DNA of 26,227 nucleotides from Firmicutes bacterium UBA4845 (GTDB lineage Bacteria; Bacillota; Clostridia; Tissierellales; Sedimentibacteraceae), in the NCBI GenBank assembly GCA_002399975.1, contig DHER01000118.1, positions 1 to 26,227 of the forward strand, read 5' to 3'. Position 1 is the stretch's first letter. The number at the start of each line of letters is the position of its first letter. The translations under genes were made by a program, and so were the position numbers. Positions 13,783 to 22,502 of this stretch are shown here, in pieces. Below the pieces are notes generated by a model, which was not told the origin of the DNA, made no database searches, and was given only the letters and a program-made list of their open reading frames with translations.

Positions 13783-15969
13783 ATGCTGGAAAATTTAATC
13801 AGTCAAATAGAATCATATAATCCTAATGCAGATATTGGAGTTGTTGCAAAGGCTTACAATTATGCGGAGATGGCACATTCCAATGCTCAGAGAAGATACT
13901 CAGGTGAAAGGTATTTTGTTCACCCTTACAATGTTGCACTTATTTTGGCTGACTTGCATGTTGATGTGCAAACAATCGCAGCAGGCCTTCTCCATGATGT
14001 GGTTGAAGATACAGGAATTACAAAAGATGATATAAAAAGAGAATTTGGTGACGAAATTGCCAGCATGGTTGACGGTGTAACTAAACTAAGCAAGGTTAAA
14101 TACCACAACAGAGAAGAAAGACAGGCAGAATCATTAAGAAAAATGATAATAGCAATGTCCAAGGACATTAGAGTGGTAATTATTAAATTAGCTGACCGGC
14201 TCCACAACATAAGAACTCTTCAATATATGCCCAAAGATAAACAATATCAGAAAGCAATGGAGACTATTGAAATATATGCTCCCATAGCTAATCGCCTGGG
14301 TATGGCATCTATTAAGTGGGAACTAGAAGATTTAAGCTTGAAATATATTGACCCTGAGGGATACGAAGACTTAGCTAAGAAAGTTAGAGAAAAACGCGAA
14401 AAAAGGAAAGACTATATTTCACACATTATTTCGATCATATCAAAAAAGTTGGATGAAGGGTCAATACATGCTGAAATAAAGGGAAGACCGAAAAGCCTGT
14501 ATTCAATCTATAAAAAAATGTATTTCAAACATAAAAACTTTGATCAAATATATGATTTGATAGCTGTAAGAATAATTGTGGATAACATTAGGGACTGCTA
14601 TGGGGCACTAGGTATAGTCCACACTCTTTGGAAACCTGTGCCGGGCAGATTCAAGGATTATATAGCTATGCCCAAGCCTAACATGTATCAGTCTCTGCAC
14701 ACGACTGTTATTGGGCCTGACGGTGAGCCTTTTGAAATACAAATAAGGACATTGGAGATGCACAGGACTGCCGAATATGGTATTGCCGCTCACTGGAAGT
14801 ATAAGGAAGGTATCGAAGGGGAGACAAATTATGAGGAAAAATTAAATTGGCTTAGACAGATGCTTGAATGGCAGCAGGAAACAAATGATCCTTTGGAGTT
14901 CATGGAAACTTTGAAAATAGATTTATATTCCGACGAAGTATTTGTATTTACTCCTAAAGGTGAAGTAATTAATTTGCCTACCGGATCAACTCCTATCGAC
15001 TTTGCCTATAGAGTTCACAGTGCCATAGGAAACAGGTGTGTGGGAGCAAAGATCAACGGTAGAATAGTACCTTTGGATACTAAGCTCAAAACAGGAGATC
15101 AGGTTGAAATATTAACATCTCAATTGAGTGCAGGACCAAGCAGGGATTGGCTGAAAATTGCTGCGTCAAGCCAGGCTAGGGCTAAAATTAGAAAATTTTT
15201 TAAGGAAAAAGACAAAGGTTTTAACGTTGAAAAGGGAAAAGAACTTGTAGAGAGAGAAGTTAGGAAGCAAGGTTTTCAAGCTGCTGATCTGCTAAAGGAT
15301 GATTGGATTAAAAGTGTTGCCTGCAAATATAGTATGAATACTGCAGAAAATCTGTATGCAGCTGTAGGTAGCGGGGGCATTACAGAAAATCAAATAGTCA
15401 ACAGGCTTAAATTAATATATTTAGAAAAAAACAAGGATAAAATAGAGCTTGAAAAATTTGAAAATCTTGAAAAAAACACAGGATTATACGATAAAGTTCC
15501 TTCAAGATCGGAAAAGCACACCTCCGGCGTTATAATAAAGGGGATAGATAATGTGAAGGTACGCTTTTCAAAATGCTGCAACCCTGTTCCAGGTGATGCA
15601 ATTGTAGGTTATATTACAAGAGGCAGGGGTGTTTCAATTCACAGAGCGGATTGTACCAACATTCACGATTTGAATGAAAGCGAAGATCAAAGAATTATAG
15701 AAGTTGAATGGGATACAGAAAAGGAAGCTACATTTATTAGTGAAATTCAAATTAAAGCTATAGACAGGCCAAGATTACTTCAGAAGATAACAAATTTGTA
15801 TATTGATGCCAAGCTTAATGCTGTTTCTCTTAATCTAAGGATCAATAAGGAGAAGATAGCAATTGTGGATATAGGCTTTGAAATAAAAAAAATAAAACAA
15901 ATAGAAGATTTAATTAAAAAAATAGGAAAAATTGACGGTGTTCTGGAAGTATACCGAAATATAAAATAG
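13783..15969 (+). CDS. relA: Bifunctional (p)ppGpp synthetase/hydrolase
   Basis: This 728-residue long Rel protein controls the stringent response by making (p)ppGpp from ATP and GTP/GDP and by hydrolysing it. The HD hydrolase domain is intact, with HPYNVA near residue 47 and His71-Asp72 in HDVVEDTG, so hydrolase activity is expected. The synthetase domain follows (GRPKSLYSIYKK from 234, YQSLHTTV, and EIQIRT). The TGS domain starts near 384 (VFVFTPKGEVINLPTGSTPIDFAY). A CC-type zinc-finger-like element with KCCNPVPGD lies near 602, and a C-terminal ACT domain covers about 655-728. GGGTGAAG precedes ATG 13783. It probably belongs to one transcript with recJ and apt. Confidence 0.97.
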   Translation: MLENLISQIESYNPNADIGVVAKAYNYAEMAHSNAQRRYSGERYFVHPYNVALILADLHVDVQTIAAGLLHDVVEDTGITKDDIKREFGDEIASMVDGVTKLSKVKYHNREERQAESLRKMIIAMSKDIRVVIIKLADRLHNIRTLQYMPKDKQYQKAMETIEIYAPIANRLGMASIKWELEDLSLKYIDPEGYEDLAKKVREKREKRKDYISHIISIISKKLDEGSIHAEIKGRPKSLYSIYKKMYFKHKNFDQIYDLIAVRIIVDNIRDCYGALGIVHTLWKPVPGRFKDYIAMPKPNMYQSLHTTVIGPDGEPFEIQIRTLEMHRTAEYGIAAHWKYKEGIEGETNYEEKLNWLRQMLEWQQETNDPLEFMETLKIDLYSDEVFVFTPKGEVINLPTGSTPIDFAYRVHSAIGNRCVGAKINGRIVPLDTKLKTGDQVEILTSQLSAGPSRDWLKIAASSQARAKIRKFFKEKDKGFNVEKGKELVEREVRKQGFQAADLLKDDWIKSVACKYSMNTAENLYAAVGSGGITENQIVNRLKLIYLEKNKDKIELEKFENLEKNTGLYDKVPSRSEKHTSGVIIKGIDNVKVRFSKCCNPVPGDAIVGYITRGRGVSIHRADCTNIHDLNESEDQRIIEVEWDTEKEATFISEIQIKAIDRPRLLQKITNLYIDAKLNAVSLNLRINKEKIAIVDIGFEIKKIKQIEDLIKKIGKIDGVLEVYRNIK

Positions 15970-16045
15970 ATTTTCAAAATAAAAGATATAATAGATATAA
16001 TAAATATAACAAAAAAATAACATGTGAAATAGAGGAGTGAACGGC

Positions 16046-16495
16046 ATGAGAGGTGTAGTCCAAAGGGTATGCAGTGCGTCCGTATCAGTTGACAATAAAG
16101 TAGTAGGCAGGATAAATCACGGTATTTTGCTTTTGTTGGGAGTTGAAGATACAGATAATGAAAAAGATTTGGAATACATGTGTGAAAAGGTTCCGAATTT
16201 AAGAATATTTGAAGATGAAAATGGAAAAATGAACAAAAGCCTTTTAGATGTGGAGGGAAGCCTTTTAGTTATTTCTCAGTTCACTTTGTTTGGAGATGCA
16301 AGGAAAGGCAGGAGACCAAGTTTTATCTCTGCCGCAGCACCTGAAAAGGCAATTCCAATGTATGAAAATTTTATCAATAAAATGAATGGAAAAGGTATAG
16401 TTACCGAATCGGGAGAATTTGGGGCTCATATGCAGGTTGAACTTGTAAATGATGGTCCTGTTACCATACTTTTAGAAAGCAAAAAAATATTCTAG
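16046..16495 (+). CDS. dtd: D-aminoacyl-tRNA deacylase
   Basis: Dtd removes D-amino acids (and glycine mischarged on tRNA-Ala) from tRNA, a chiral proofreading step. The 149-residue protein begins MRGVVQRVCSASVSVD, the family's N-terminus. It carries the SQFTLFGD active-site motif (about 78-85) and the GPVT motif near 138-141 (NDGPVTILLES), the two signatures of the composite active site. ATG 16046 is chosen because GAGGAG (16032-16037) is 8 nt upstream; the in-frame GTG at 16037 overlaps that site. It is followed 13 bp later by the MBL hydrolase gene, the usual order in Firmicutes. Confidence 0.97.
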   Translation: MRGVVQRVCSASVSVDNKVVGRINHGILLLLGVEDTDNEKDLEYMCEKVPNLRIFEDENGKMNKSLLDVEGSLLVISQFTLFGDARKGRRPSFISAAAPEKAIPMYENFINKMNGKGIVTESGEFGAHMQVELVNDGPVTILLESKKIF

Positions 16496-16508
16496 GAGGT
16501 TTAATTTA

Positions 16509-17093
16509 ATGATATTTGAAACGATGGCTGTGGGCGTATATTATGCAAATTGCTATATTATAGGCTCAGATAGTACAAAGGAAGCAGCAATAATCGATCC
16601 GGGAGCGGAATTCGAACGTATAGACAAAAAAGTAAATGAGCTTGGTCTTACTCCAAAAATAGTTATATTGACTCATACTCACGAAGACCATATAGGAGCG
16701 GTTAAAGATTTTGTAGATAAATACAATGTGAAGGTATATGTGCATAAAGATGATGCTGCAGCATTAGTTGATGGGACTGCGGTAAATCCTGATGTGGAAT
16801 TAAAAGACGGAGATGTAATAAATCTTGGAGATTTAAATTTTGAAATAATTCACACTCCGGGGCATACCAAGGGAGGAATATGTATTAAGGTTGGAAACAT
16901 TATGATGACAGGGGATACTTTATTTAATAAATCTATAGGAAGAACAGATTTTCCCGGCGGGTCATATGATGAAATAATAAAGTCAATAAAGGAAAAAATT
17001 TTCAAATATGATGACGATATTATTATTTATCCGGGCCATAACTCTCCTTCTACAATAAAATCTGAAAAAATCGGCAATCCGTTTGTAAATTAA
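16509..17093 (+). CDS. MBL-fold metallo-hydrolase, glyoxalase II-like (YcbL type)
   Basis: This 194-residue cytosolic metallo-beta-lactamase-fold hydrolase probably binds two metals: His56, His58, Asp60 and His61 in THTHEDHIG, His119 in HTPGHTKGG, Asp136 in TGDTLF and His177 in YPGH. All ligands of the fold are present. The short length lacks the C-terminal helical domain of true glyoxalase II, as in YcbL-like proteins, which may hydrolyse thioesters. The start follows AGGAGG with good spacing. It sits between dtd and hemZ; the next gene begins one base after its stop. The true substrate is unknown. Confidence 0.9.
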   Translation: MIFETMAVGVYYANCYIIGSDSTKEAAIIDPGAEFERIDKKVNELGLTPKIVILTHTHEDHIGAVKDFVDKYNVKVYVHKDDAAALVDGTAVNPDVELKDGDVINLGDLNFEIIHTPGHTKGGICIKVGNIMMTGDTLFNKSIGRTDFPGGSYDEIIKSIKEKIFKYDDDIIIYPGHNSPSTIKSEKIGNPFVN

Positions 17094-17094
17094 A

Positions 17095-18573
17095 ATGAAC
17101 AAATTTACATTTTATTTTTCAGGGCATAACTATGAGTATGAGGCAAGGAATGCCCTGAGGGTATTTGACTTAAATGTTGACTGCGAAATTAAAAAGATTG
17201 GAGAAACAGAAATTAATGAAGGAGCAGTATTAGTTTCAATATTGGAAGAAAGGCGTTCCATTGTCTTAGGAAGGGCTTTCTTTTACCTTGACGGCAGATT
17301 GCTGTATAAGGCTGAATATAAAAGCAGTGAAATATTTTTAGAATGTGACGATCCAAAGAAACTCAAAAAGATTCTGATTGAAAAATCAATTCATAGTGTA
17401 TTAAAAAAATATTACAAAGTGACTCCCGATTATGGCATATTAACAGGTGTCAGAGTGGTAAAAATATTAGTAGCTGCAAAAAGATATGGCAGGACCGATG
17501 ATGAGGCGGATACAATTCTTAGGGATACCTATGAGGTAGCTGATGATAAAATAAAGCTTTTACATGATATACTGAGCATCGAAGAGAAATACATCGGAGA
17601 GAAAAACAAAAAAAATTACAATCTTTACTTGGGAATTCCATTCTGCCCTTCAAAATGCAGTTATTGCTCATTTACTTCCTTCATAAACTGCAAAGAAGAT
17701 AAAATTAATGAATACATTAAAACACTTATTTATGAAACTGAAGAAACAATTAAAATGGCATTAAAAAGAGGCCTGGATCTTCATACGGTGTATGTTGGAG
17801 GAGGAACACCGTCAGTATTAAATGAGAATCAAATAAATGAAATATTTAATTCAATTAGAAAATATTATAATTTTTCAGAGATAGAAGAAGTAACATTTGA
17901 GGCAGGAAGGCCTGATACGCTAACAGAGAGAAAATTAGCCTGCTTGAAGGAAAACGGAGTAACACGTATAAGCATAAATCCACAGACTATGAATGAAAGG
18001 ACACTCCAAAGAATAGGCAGAAGTCATACGGTAGAAGATATTTTAAACAAATACCTGCTTGCAAAGAAAATAGGCTTTGACTGTATAAATATGGATATAA
18101 TATTAGGATTGCCTGGTGAAGATGAATTTGACGTTAAAAATACTATAACGAAAATTATTGATAAAAGGCCTGAAAACATAACTGTTCATGCTCTGGCCTA
18201 CAAAAAGAAATCTGAACTTACAAGGGAAAGCAGTCTGCTTTCCAAAGATTACGATTTAATAAGAAAGATGCATGAAATTGTACGGCAGGTGTGCAAAAAT
18301 GCCGGATACAGCCCGTACTATATGTACAGGCAGAAAAATATGAAAGGGAATTCGGAAAATGTAGGATTTACACTTCCGGGCAGAGAGAGCATATACAATA
18401 TAATTATGATTGAAGAATTGGAAACAACACTGGGCTGCGGTTTAGGTGCTTCCAGCAAAATTAAGACGGGATGGATGAAACATGAGCCTCATAGGAATTT
18501 TAAAAGCCTTGAAGAATATGAAAAGCGCATGAATGAAATAATAGAACATAAAAAAGAATTATTAAAAATATAG
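17095..18573 (+). CDS. hemZ: HemZ-type radical SAM coproporphyrinogen oxidase-like protein
   Basis: This 492-residue protein has an extended N-terminal region (about 1-175) before a radical SAM domain with Cys184-x3-Cys188-x2-Cys191 (CPSKCSYC), then YVGGGTPSVL, FEAGRPDT, RISINPQT and a HemN-type C-terminal domain. This matches HemZ of Firmicutes, annotated as oxygen-independent coproporphyrinogen III dehydrogenase. Some HemN-like proteins instead handle heme. No other heme-synthesis gene is in the window, so the substrate is uncertain. The ATG lies one base after the MBL stop and lacks a clear ribosome site, suggesting translational coupling. Confidence 0.9.
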   Translation: MNKFTFYFSGHNYEYEARNALRVFDLNVDCEIKKIGETEINEGAVLVSILEERRSIVLGRAFFYLDGRLLYKAEYKSSEIFLECDDPKKLKKILIEKSIHSVLKKYYKVTPDYGILTGVRVVKILVAAKRYGRTDDEADTILRDTYEVADDKIKLLHDILSIEEKYIGEKNKKNYNLYLGIPFCPSKCSYCSFTSFINCKEDKINEYIKTLIYETEETIKMALKRGLDLHTVYVGGGTPSVLNENQINEIFNSIRKYYNFSEIEEVTFEAGRPDTLTERKLACLKENGVTRISINPQTMNERTLQRIGRSHTVEDILNKYLLAKKIGFDCINMDIILGLPGEDEFDVKNTITKIIDKRPENITVHALAYKKKSELTRESSLLSKDYDLIRKMHEIVRQVCKNAGYSPYYMYRQKNMKGNSENVGFTLPGRESIYNIIMIEELETTLGCGLGASSKIKTGWMKHEPHRNFKSLEEYEKRMNEIIEHKKELLKI

Positions 18574-18640
18574 TATGTTATAGATTGCTGCATTCTAAAT
18601 TTAGATTTAGTAATCAATTGTACAGTATGAAAGGAGAGCT

Positions 18641-18901
18641 ATGAAAAAGGTAGAAGTATTTTATTTAGAAAGCTGTCCCCACTGCAGGAGATCGTTTAAA
18701 ATGATAGACGCACTGAAATTAAAAAAACCTGAATATTCAGATGTTAAAATAGAATATATCGAGGAGTCAAAAAATGTTCGGGCGGCAGAGGCACACGATT
18801 ACTACTATGTTCCCGCATTTTATGTGGACGGTGTAAAGGTTCATGAAGGTGTTCCTACTTTTGAAAAGATTGAGACAGTATTGAAAAAAGCAATCAGCTG
18901 A
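18641..18901 (+). CDS. Small thioredoxin-fold (glutaredoxin-like) protein with CPHC
   Basis: This 86-residue protein has a thioredoxin fold: beta strand KVEVFYL, redox motif Cys12-Pro-His-Cys15, and cis-proline Pro58 in YYVPAFYVDG. CPHC is the DsbA-type active-site pair and is usually oxidising, but a cytosolic glutaredoxin- or NrdH-like reductase is also possible since no signal peptide is present. The start follows AAAGGAGAG. The stop codon falls within the following terminator stem. It is transcribed alone or with hemZ. Clients are unknown. Confidence 0.8.
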   Translation: MKKVEVFYLESCPHCRRSFKMIDALKLKKPEYSDVKIEYIEESKNVRAAEAHDYYYVPAFYVDGVKVHEGVPTFEKIETVLKKAIS

Positions 18902-18920
18902 AAAATTTCAGCTGATTTAT
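18893..18920 (+). terminator. Terminator overlapping the thioredoxin-like gene's stop
   Basis: ATCAGCTGAAA and TTTCAGCTGAT are perfect 11-bp arms separated by two bases and followed by TTATTT. The 5' arm contains the TGA stop (18899-18901). The U-tract is moderate. Confidence 0.7.
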
Positions 18921-19064
18921 TTAAATTTTCCGGCATATCCCCCTTATAAAAACAATTTATAATATAAGTCAAAGGCATATTAAATTAATCAATAAATAAA
19001 TAATATTATCTTTAAGACATAATGTAAAAATTTGTTTATATATATATAATAAGGGGTGAGGTAT

Positions 19065-19880
19065 GTGATTATATGTGTTAAAAAGAAAAATATAAGGATT
19101 GTACTTTTCTGTGCTGTTTTTTTATTTGTAGGCATGTTTGTTTATGAAGCAATGTTCAATTTTTCTGTTACTGTTTCTACTGAAATTACCAACTGGGGAT
19201 TAAGCTTCAGAGAAAACGGAAAACCTCCAGTAGGGAACGCTACAGCAAAGGCTTTAAAAGAATATAACGCTTATTATGTGGGAGATACCGACGAAAAAGT
19301 AATATATCTTACATTTGATGCCGGATATGAAAACGGTTGTACCCCGGCGATCCTCGATACCCTGAAAAAACATGATGTGAAGGCCGCATTTTTTATTGTA
19401 GGACATTATTTGGAAGAGGAGCCGGAATTGGTAAAACGCATGATTGAAGAAGGTCATATTGTTGGAAATCACACCTATAGCCATCCTGATATGTCAAAAA
19501 TATCAGATAAAAAATCCTTTGACAAAGAATTAACATCATTGGAAGAAATGTATAAACAGGTTACAGGACAAGATATGCAAAAATATTATAGGCCTCCACA
19601 GGGAAAATTTAATGAGGATAATCTTTCAATGGCCAATGACATGGGGTACAAGACAGTTTTCTGGAGTCTTGCCTATGTGGATTGGTATAAGGATAAACAG
19701 CCTACAAAGGAGCAGGCATTTGAAAAACTTCTGCCAAGAATGCATCCTGGAGCTGTGGTGCTTTTACACAGTACATCAAAAACAAACGCTGAAATATTAG
19801 ATGAGCTTCTGACAAAATGGGAGGAAGCTGGCTATACATTTAAAACCTTGAATGATTTAACAAACGCCAGAGAACAATAA
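19065..19880 (+). CDS. pdaA: PdaA-like polysaccharide deacetylase (spore cortex delta-lactam)
   Basis: This 271-residue protein has a short basic N-terminus and one membrane anchor or signal (about 9-30), then a NodB deacetylase domain outside the membrane. Motifs are TFDAGYENG at 83-91, HTYSH at 136-140 (metal histidines His136 and His140), RPPQGKFNE at 176-184 and LLHSTS at 233-238. The TFD-x-GYENG form, with the usual second Asp replaced (here Ala86), is characteristic of PdaA. PdaA N-deacetylates muramic acid on the way to muramic delta-lactam in spore cortex. This suggests an endospore former. GTG 19065 is chosen for its 8-nt distance from AAGGGG; GTG 19056 overlaps that site. It is monocistronic with its own terminator. 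Confidence 0.88.
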   Translation: MIICVKKKNIRIVLFCAVFLFVGMFVYEAMFNFSVTVSTEITNWGLSFRENGKPPVGNATAKALKEYNAYYVGDTDEKVIYLTFDAGYENGCTPAILDTLKKHDVKAAFFIVGHYLEEEPELVKRMIEEGHIVGNHTYSHPDMSKISDKKSFDKELTSLEEMYKQVTGQDMQKYYRPPQGKFNEDNLSMANDMGYKTVFWSLAYVDWYKDKQPTKEQAFEKLLPRMHPGAVVLLHSTSKTNAEILDELLTKWEEAGYTFKTLNDLTNAREQ

Positions 19881-19895
19881 AAATTTAGTTTTGTA

Positions 19896-19925
19896 GGAAT
19901 TGTTAAAATACAATTCCATTTTTTT
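19896..19925 (+). terminator. Terminator after the pdaA-like gene
   Basis: GGAATTGT and ACAATTCC pair around a 6-nt loop and are followed by A and seven T, a clear intrinsic terminator 15 bp after the stop. Confidence 0.85.
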
Positions 19926-19995
19926 GGCTTGACATCCATGTTATATGTCAAGGTGACAATCATAGAAATAGCAAATAATTCGTTCATAAAAGTTG

Positions 19996-20039
19996 TTGAC
20001 AAAAATATCGTATTGTGTTAACTTTATTGTAAATATAAT
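19996..20039 (+). promoter_or_regulatory. Promoter region of the aspS T-box transcript
   Basis: A perfect TTGACA (19996-20001) has TAACTT 17 nt downstream. A perfect TATAAT at 20034-20039, preceded by TTGTGT at 15 nt, is an alternative. Either would start the T-box transcript shortly before its Stem I. Confidence 0.5.
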
Positions 20040-20045
20040 GCTTGA

Positions 20046-20228
20046 GGAAAAGTATATTAATGTACTAATTACAGCAAGACAGGGATGATGGAAGCCTGTT
20101 ATTGAACTGCAGCGAAAAGACACCTCTGTTAGGCAAGCTGCAGTTGAGAGGGACTTTATTTAAGTCCAAGTAGGGTGGCAACGCGGGTTATACTCGTCCC
20201 TAAAGAGGGAGGAGTTTATTTTTTATTA
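20046..20228 (+). promoter_or_regulatory. Aspartate T-box leader
   Basis: The T-box motif AGGGTGGCAACGCGG is at 20172-20186. In Stem I a GAC codon (20119-20121, within GAAAAGACACC) is in the specifier position and codes Asp. The T-box bulge reads UGGC, pairing with a tRNA ending GCCA; tRNA-Asp has discriminator G, so codon and discriminator agree. It precedes aspS directly, without hisS, which often lies between dtd/hemZ and aspS in relatives. Confidence 0.9.
20191..20228 (+). terminator. T-box terminator before aspS
   Basis: ACTCGTCCCT pairs with AGAGGGAGGAGT around a short A-rich loop, followed by TTATTTTTTATT. It adjoins the T-box sequence. Confidence 0.8.
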
Positions 20229-20241
20229 TAGGAGCGATATT

Positions 20242-22017
20242 ATGGAGACAATGGGAAATTTAAGAAGGACCCACATGTGCGGAGAATTAAGAAAAGAAAA
20301 TATAAATAGCGAAGTTGTGCTCATGGGCTGGATTCAAAAAAGAAGAAACTTGGGAGGACTTATATTTGCCGACTTAAGAGATATAACGGGATTAATCCAA
20401 GTTGTATTTGATGCTGAAGTGAGCAAAGAGGCATTTGAAAAAGCAGAAAGCCTAAGAAGTGAATATGTTATTGCCGTAAGAGGAAAAGTTATGGAAAGGC
20501 AGTCTAAGAATCCTGAAATGCCTACAGGAGAAATAGAAGTGTATATAGAAGAACTTAAGATATTGGACACGGCTGAAACTCCCCCCATATATATAAAGGA
20601 TGATGACGATGTATCTGAACAAATGCGTTTAAAATACAGGTACCTTGATTTAAGAAAGCCTCATATGCAGAGGAATCTTTTATTAAGAAGCAAAGCATCA
20701 AAAGTAGTAAGGGATTTTTTATATGAAAATGGTTTTAATGAAATAGAAACTCCATTTCTAACCAAGACTACTCCTGAAGGAGCAAGGGACTACCTTGTAC
20801 CAAGCAGGATAAATCCCGGCAGCTTTTATGCTCTGCCCCAGTCGCCGCAGCTTTTTAAACAGCTTTTGATGGTTTCCGGAATGAACAAGTACTTTCAGAT
20901 AGTGAGGTGTTTCAGGGATGAAGATTTAAGGGCAAACAGGCAGCCTGAATTTACACAGATTGATATGGAAATGTCATTTGTGGATGCTGAGGACATTATT
21001 TCATTAAATGAACGGCTTATAAAAAAAATATTCAAGGAAATAAGAAATATTGATATAGAGCTTCCCATCAGACGCATGTCCTACCGGGATGCAATGGATA
21101 AATACGGCACCGATAAGCCTGATTTACGTTTTGATTATGAGCTTGAAAATATAACGGAAATATTTAAAAATTCAAAATTTAATGCATTTAGGTCTGTGTA
21201 TGAAAGCAATGGACTAATTAAATGTATTAACCTAAATGGTTTAGCAGATGATTTTTCAAGAAAAAAAATTTCCAAGTTGGAAAAATTCATTAAAACATGC
21301 GGTGCTAAAGGCTTGGCATGGCTTAAATATGAAAACGGGTCAATTGATTCTCCCATAGCCAAATTTTTAAGCGAAGAAGAAAAAAATAAACTGATTTCTG
21401 TTCTTGAATTAAAAGAAAAAGATATTGTGTTTATTATTGCAGATAAGGGATCAACGGTAAATACGTCGCTTGGAGCTTTAAGAATTGAAATAGCACATGA
21501 AAAAGGCCTGATTGACATAAATAAATTTGAACTGGTTTGGATAACTGATTTCCCTATGTTTGAATACAGTGAAGAAGAAGGAAGGTATTTGGCAATGCAT
21601 CATCCGTTCACTGCTCCTGTAGACGAGGATATTGATAAAATTGAATCCAGTCCGGGAGAAGTTCGTGCAAAGGCATATGACATAGTAATTAACGGCGATG
21701 AAATCGGCGGAGGAAGTATTCGAATTACAAACAGGAGTCTTCAGAACAGAATATTCAGAGCATTGGGCTTTACCGACAAAGAGGCAAACAAAAAATTCGG
21801 ATTTCTGCTTGAAGCGTTTAAATACGGAGTTCCGCCTCACGGAGGTCTTGCATATGGCTTTGACCGTTTGATGATGGTTTTAACAGATAGCGATAATATA
21901 AAAGACGTTATAGCATTTCCCAAAACCCAGAGTGCAACATGTTTGATGACTAAGGCACCTACGCCTGCAGCTGAAAAACAGCTGAAGGAATTAGGTATTG
22001 AAGTGATCAAGAATTAA
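20242..22017 (+). CDS. aspS: Aspartyl-tRNA synthetase
   Basis: AspRS charges tRNA-Asp. The 591-residue protein has an N-terminal OB-fold anticodon-binding domain (about 1-110, with VLMGWIQKRRNLGGLIFADLRD), then the class II catalytic core: motif 2 at FRDEDLRANRQPEFTQID (from 224) and motif 3 at GGLAYGFDR (534-542). The bacterial-type GAD insertion lies between about 300 and 410, and its length confirms the bacterial form. Discriminating versus non-discriminating type cannot be told by eye. AGGAG precedes ATG 20242. The T-box leader links expression to tRNA-Asp charging. The RseC-like gene follows 54 bp downstream without a terminator. Confidence 0.97.
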   Translation: METMGNLRRTHMCGELRKENINSEVVLMGWIQKRRNLGGLIFADLRDITGLIQVVFDAEVSKEAFEKAESLRSEYVIAVRGKVMERQSKNPEMPTGEIEVYIEELKILDTAETPPIYIKDDDDVSEQMRLKYRYLDLRKPHMQRNLLLRSKASKVVRDFLYENGFNEIETPFLTKTTPEGARDYLVPSRINPGSFYALPQSPQLFKQLLMVSGMNKYFQIVRCFRDEDLRANRQPEFTQIDMEMSFVDAEDIISLNERLIKKIFKEIRNIDIELPIRRMSYRDAMDKYGTDKPDLRFDYELENITEIFKNSKFNAFRSVYESNGLIKCINLNGLADDFSRKKISKLEKFIKTCGAKGLAWLKYENGSIDSPIAKFLSEEEKNKLISVLELKEKDIVFIIADKGSTVNTSLGALRIEIAHEKGLIDINKFELVWITDFPMFEYSEEEGRYLAMHHPFTAPVDEDIDKIESSPGEVRAKAYDIVINGDEIGGGSIRITNRSLQNRIFRALGFTDKEANKKFGFLLEAFKYGVPPHGGLAYGFDRLMMVLTDSDNIKDVIAFPKTQSATCLMTKAPTPAAEKQLKELGIEVIKN

Positions 22018-22071
22018 TTGGAACAGCTTTGCTTTTGGTAAGCTGCGCTTCATGAAGAAAGGAAGAAGATA

Positions 22072-22488
22072 ATGGAGCAGGTAGGAAAAATAGAAAAAAT
22101 AGAAGGAACAAAGGCAACGGTTTCTGTAAAAAGAGTATCTGCCTGCGGCGAAAGCTGCAAGAGTTGCTCTGCTGTTTGTAAACAACCCAGTGTTATAATT
22201 GAAACGGAATTAAACGGTGACTATCAAGTTGGCGATTATGTTGAAATCACCACCGAAAATGAAGTGGCTCTAAAACAAATTTTCATGCTTTACGGTATAC
22301 CGTTTTTAATAATGATGGCGGTAATAGCTGCGGTACAGCTGCTTATGTTTGATAATCCAAATAAAGATATGATTTCTGCTGTTGCTTCTGTAGCTTCACT
22401 GGCTGTTTCATTTTTCATTTTAAAAGCTTACGATAAAAAGGAAATGAAAAAAAATACACTTAAATTTACCCTTGGAAGAAAGCTCTGA
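22072..22488 (+). CDS. RseC/MucC-family membrane protein
   Basis: This 138-residue protein has an N-terminal beta-rich domain with four cysteines, Cys25-x3-Cys29-x2-Cys32-x3-Cys36 (CGESCKSCSAVC), then two membrane helices (about 70-92 and 100-119) and a basic tail. The layout matches the RseC/MucC (SoxR-reducing system) family, whose cysteines may bind an Fe-S cluster; in Clostridia such proteins are often linked to Rnf-type electron transfer. No rnf genes are in the window. ATG 22072 follows AGAAAGGAAG. The residues are well preserved, so it is probably functional, but its partner is unknown. Confidence 0.82.
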   Translation: MEQVGKIEKIEGTKATVSVKRVSACGESCKSCSAVCKQPSVIIETELNGDYQVGDYVEITTENEVALKQIFMLYGIPFLIMMAVIAAVQLLMFDNPNKDMISAVASVASLAVSFFILKAYDKKEMKKNTLKFTLGRKL

Positions 22489-22502
22489 TTCTATGGGAAA
22501 AT

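Noticed and set aside
22018..22071. Possible 6S RNA between aspS and rarA, as in B. subtilis
   Set aside because: Only 54 bp separate aspS from the RseC-like gene and 14 bp separate that from rarA, too short for 6S RNA.
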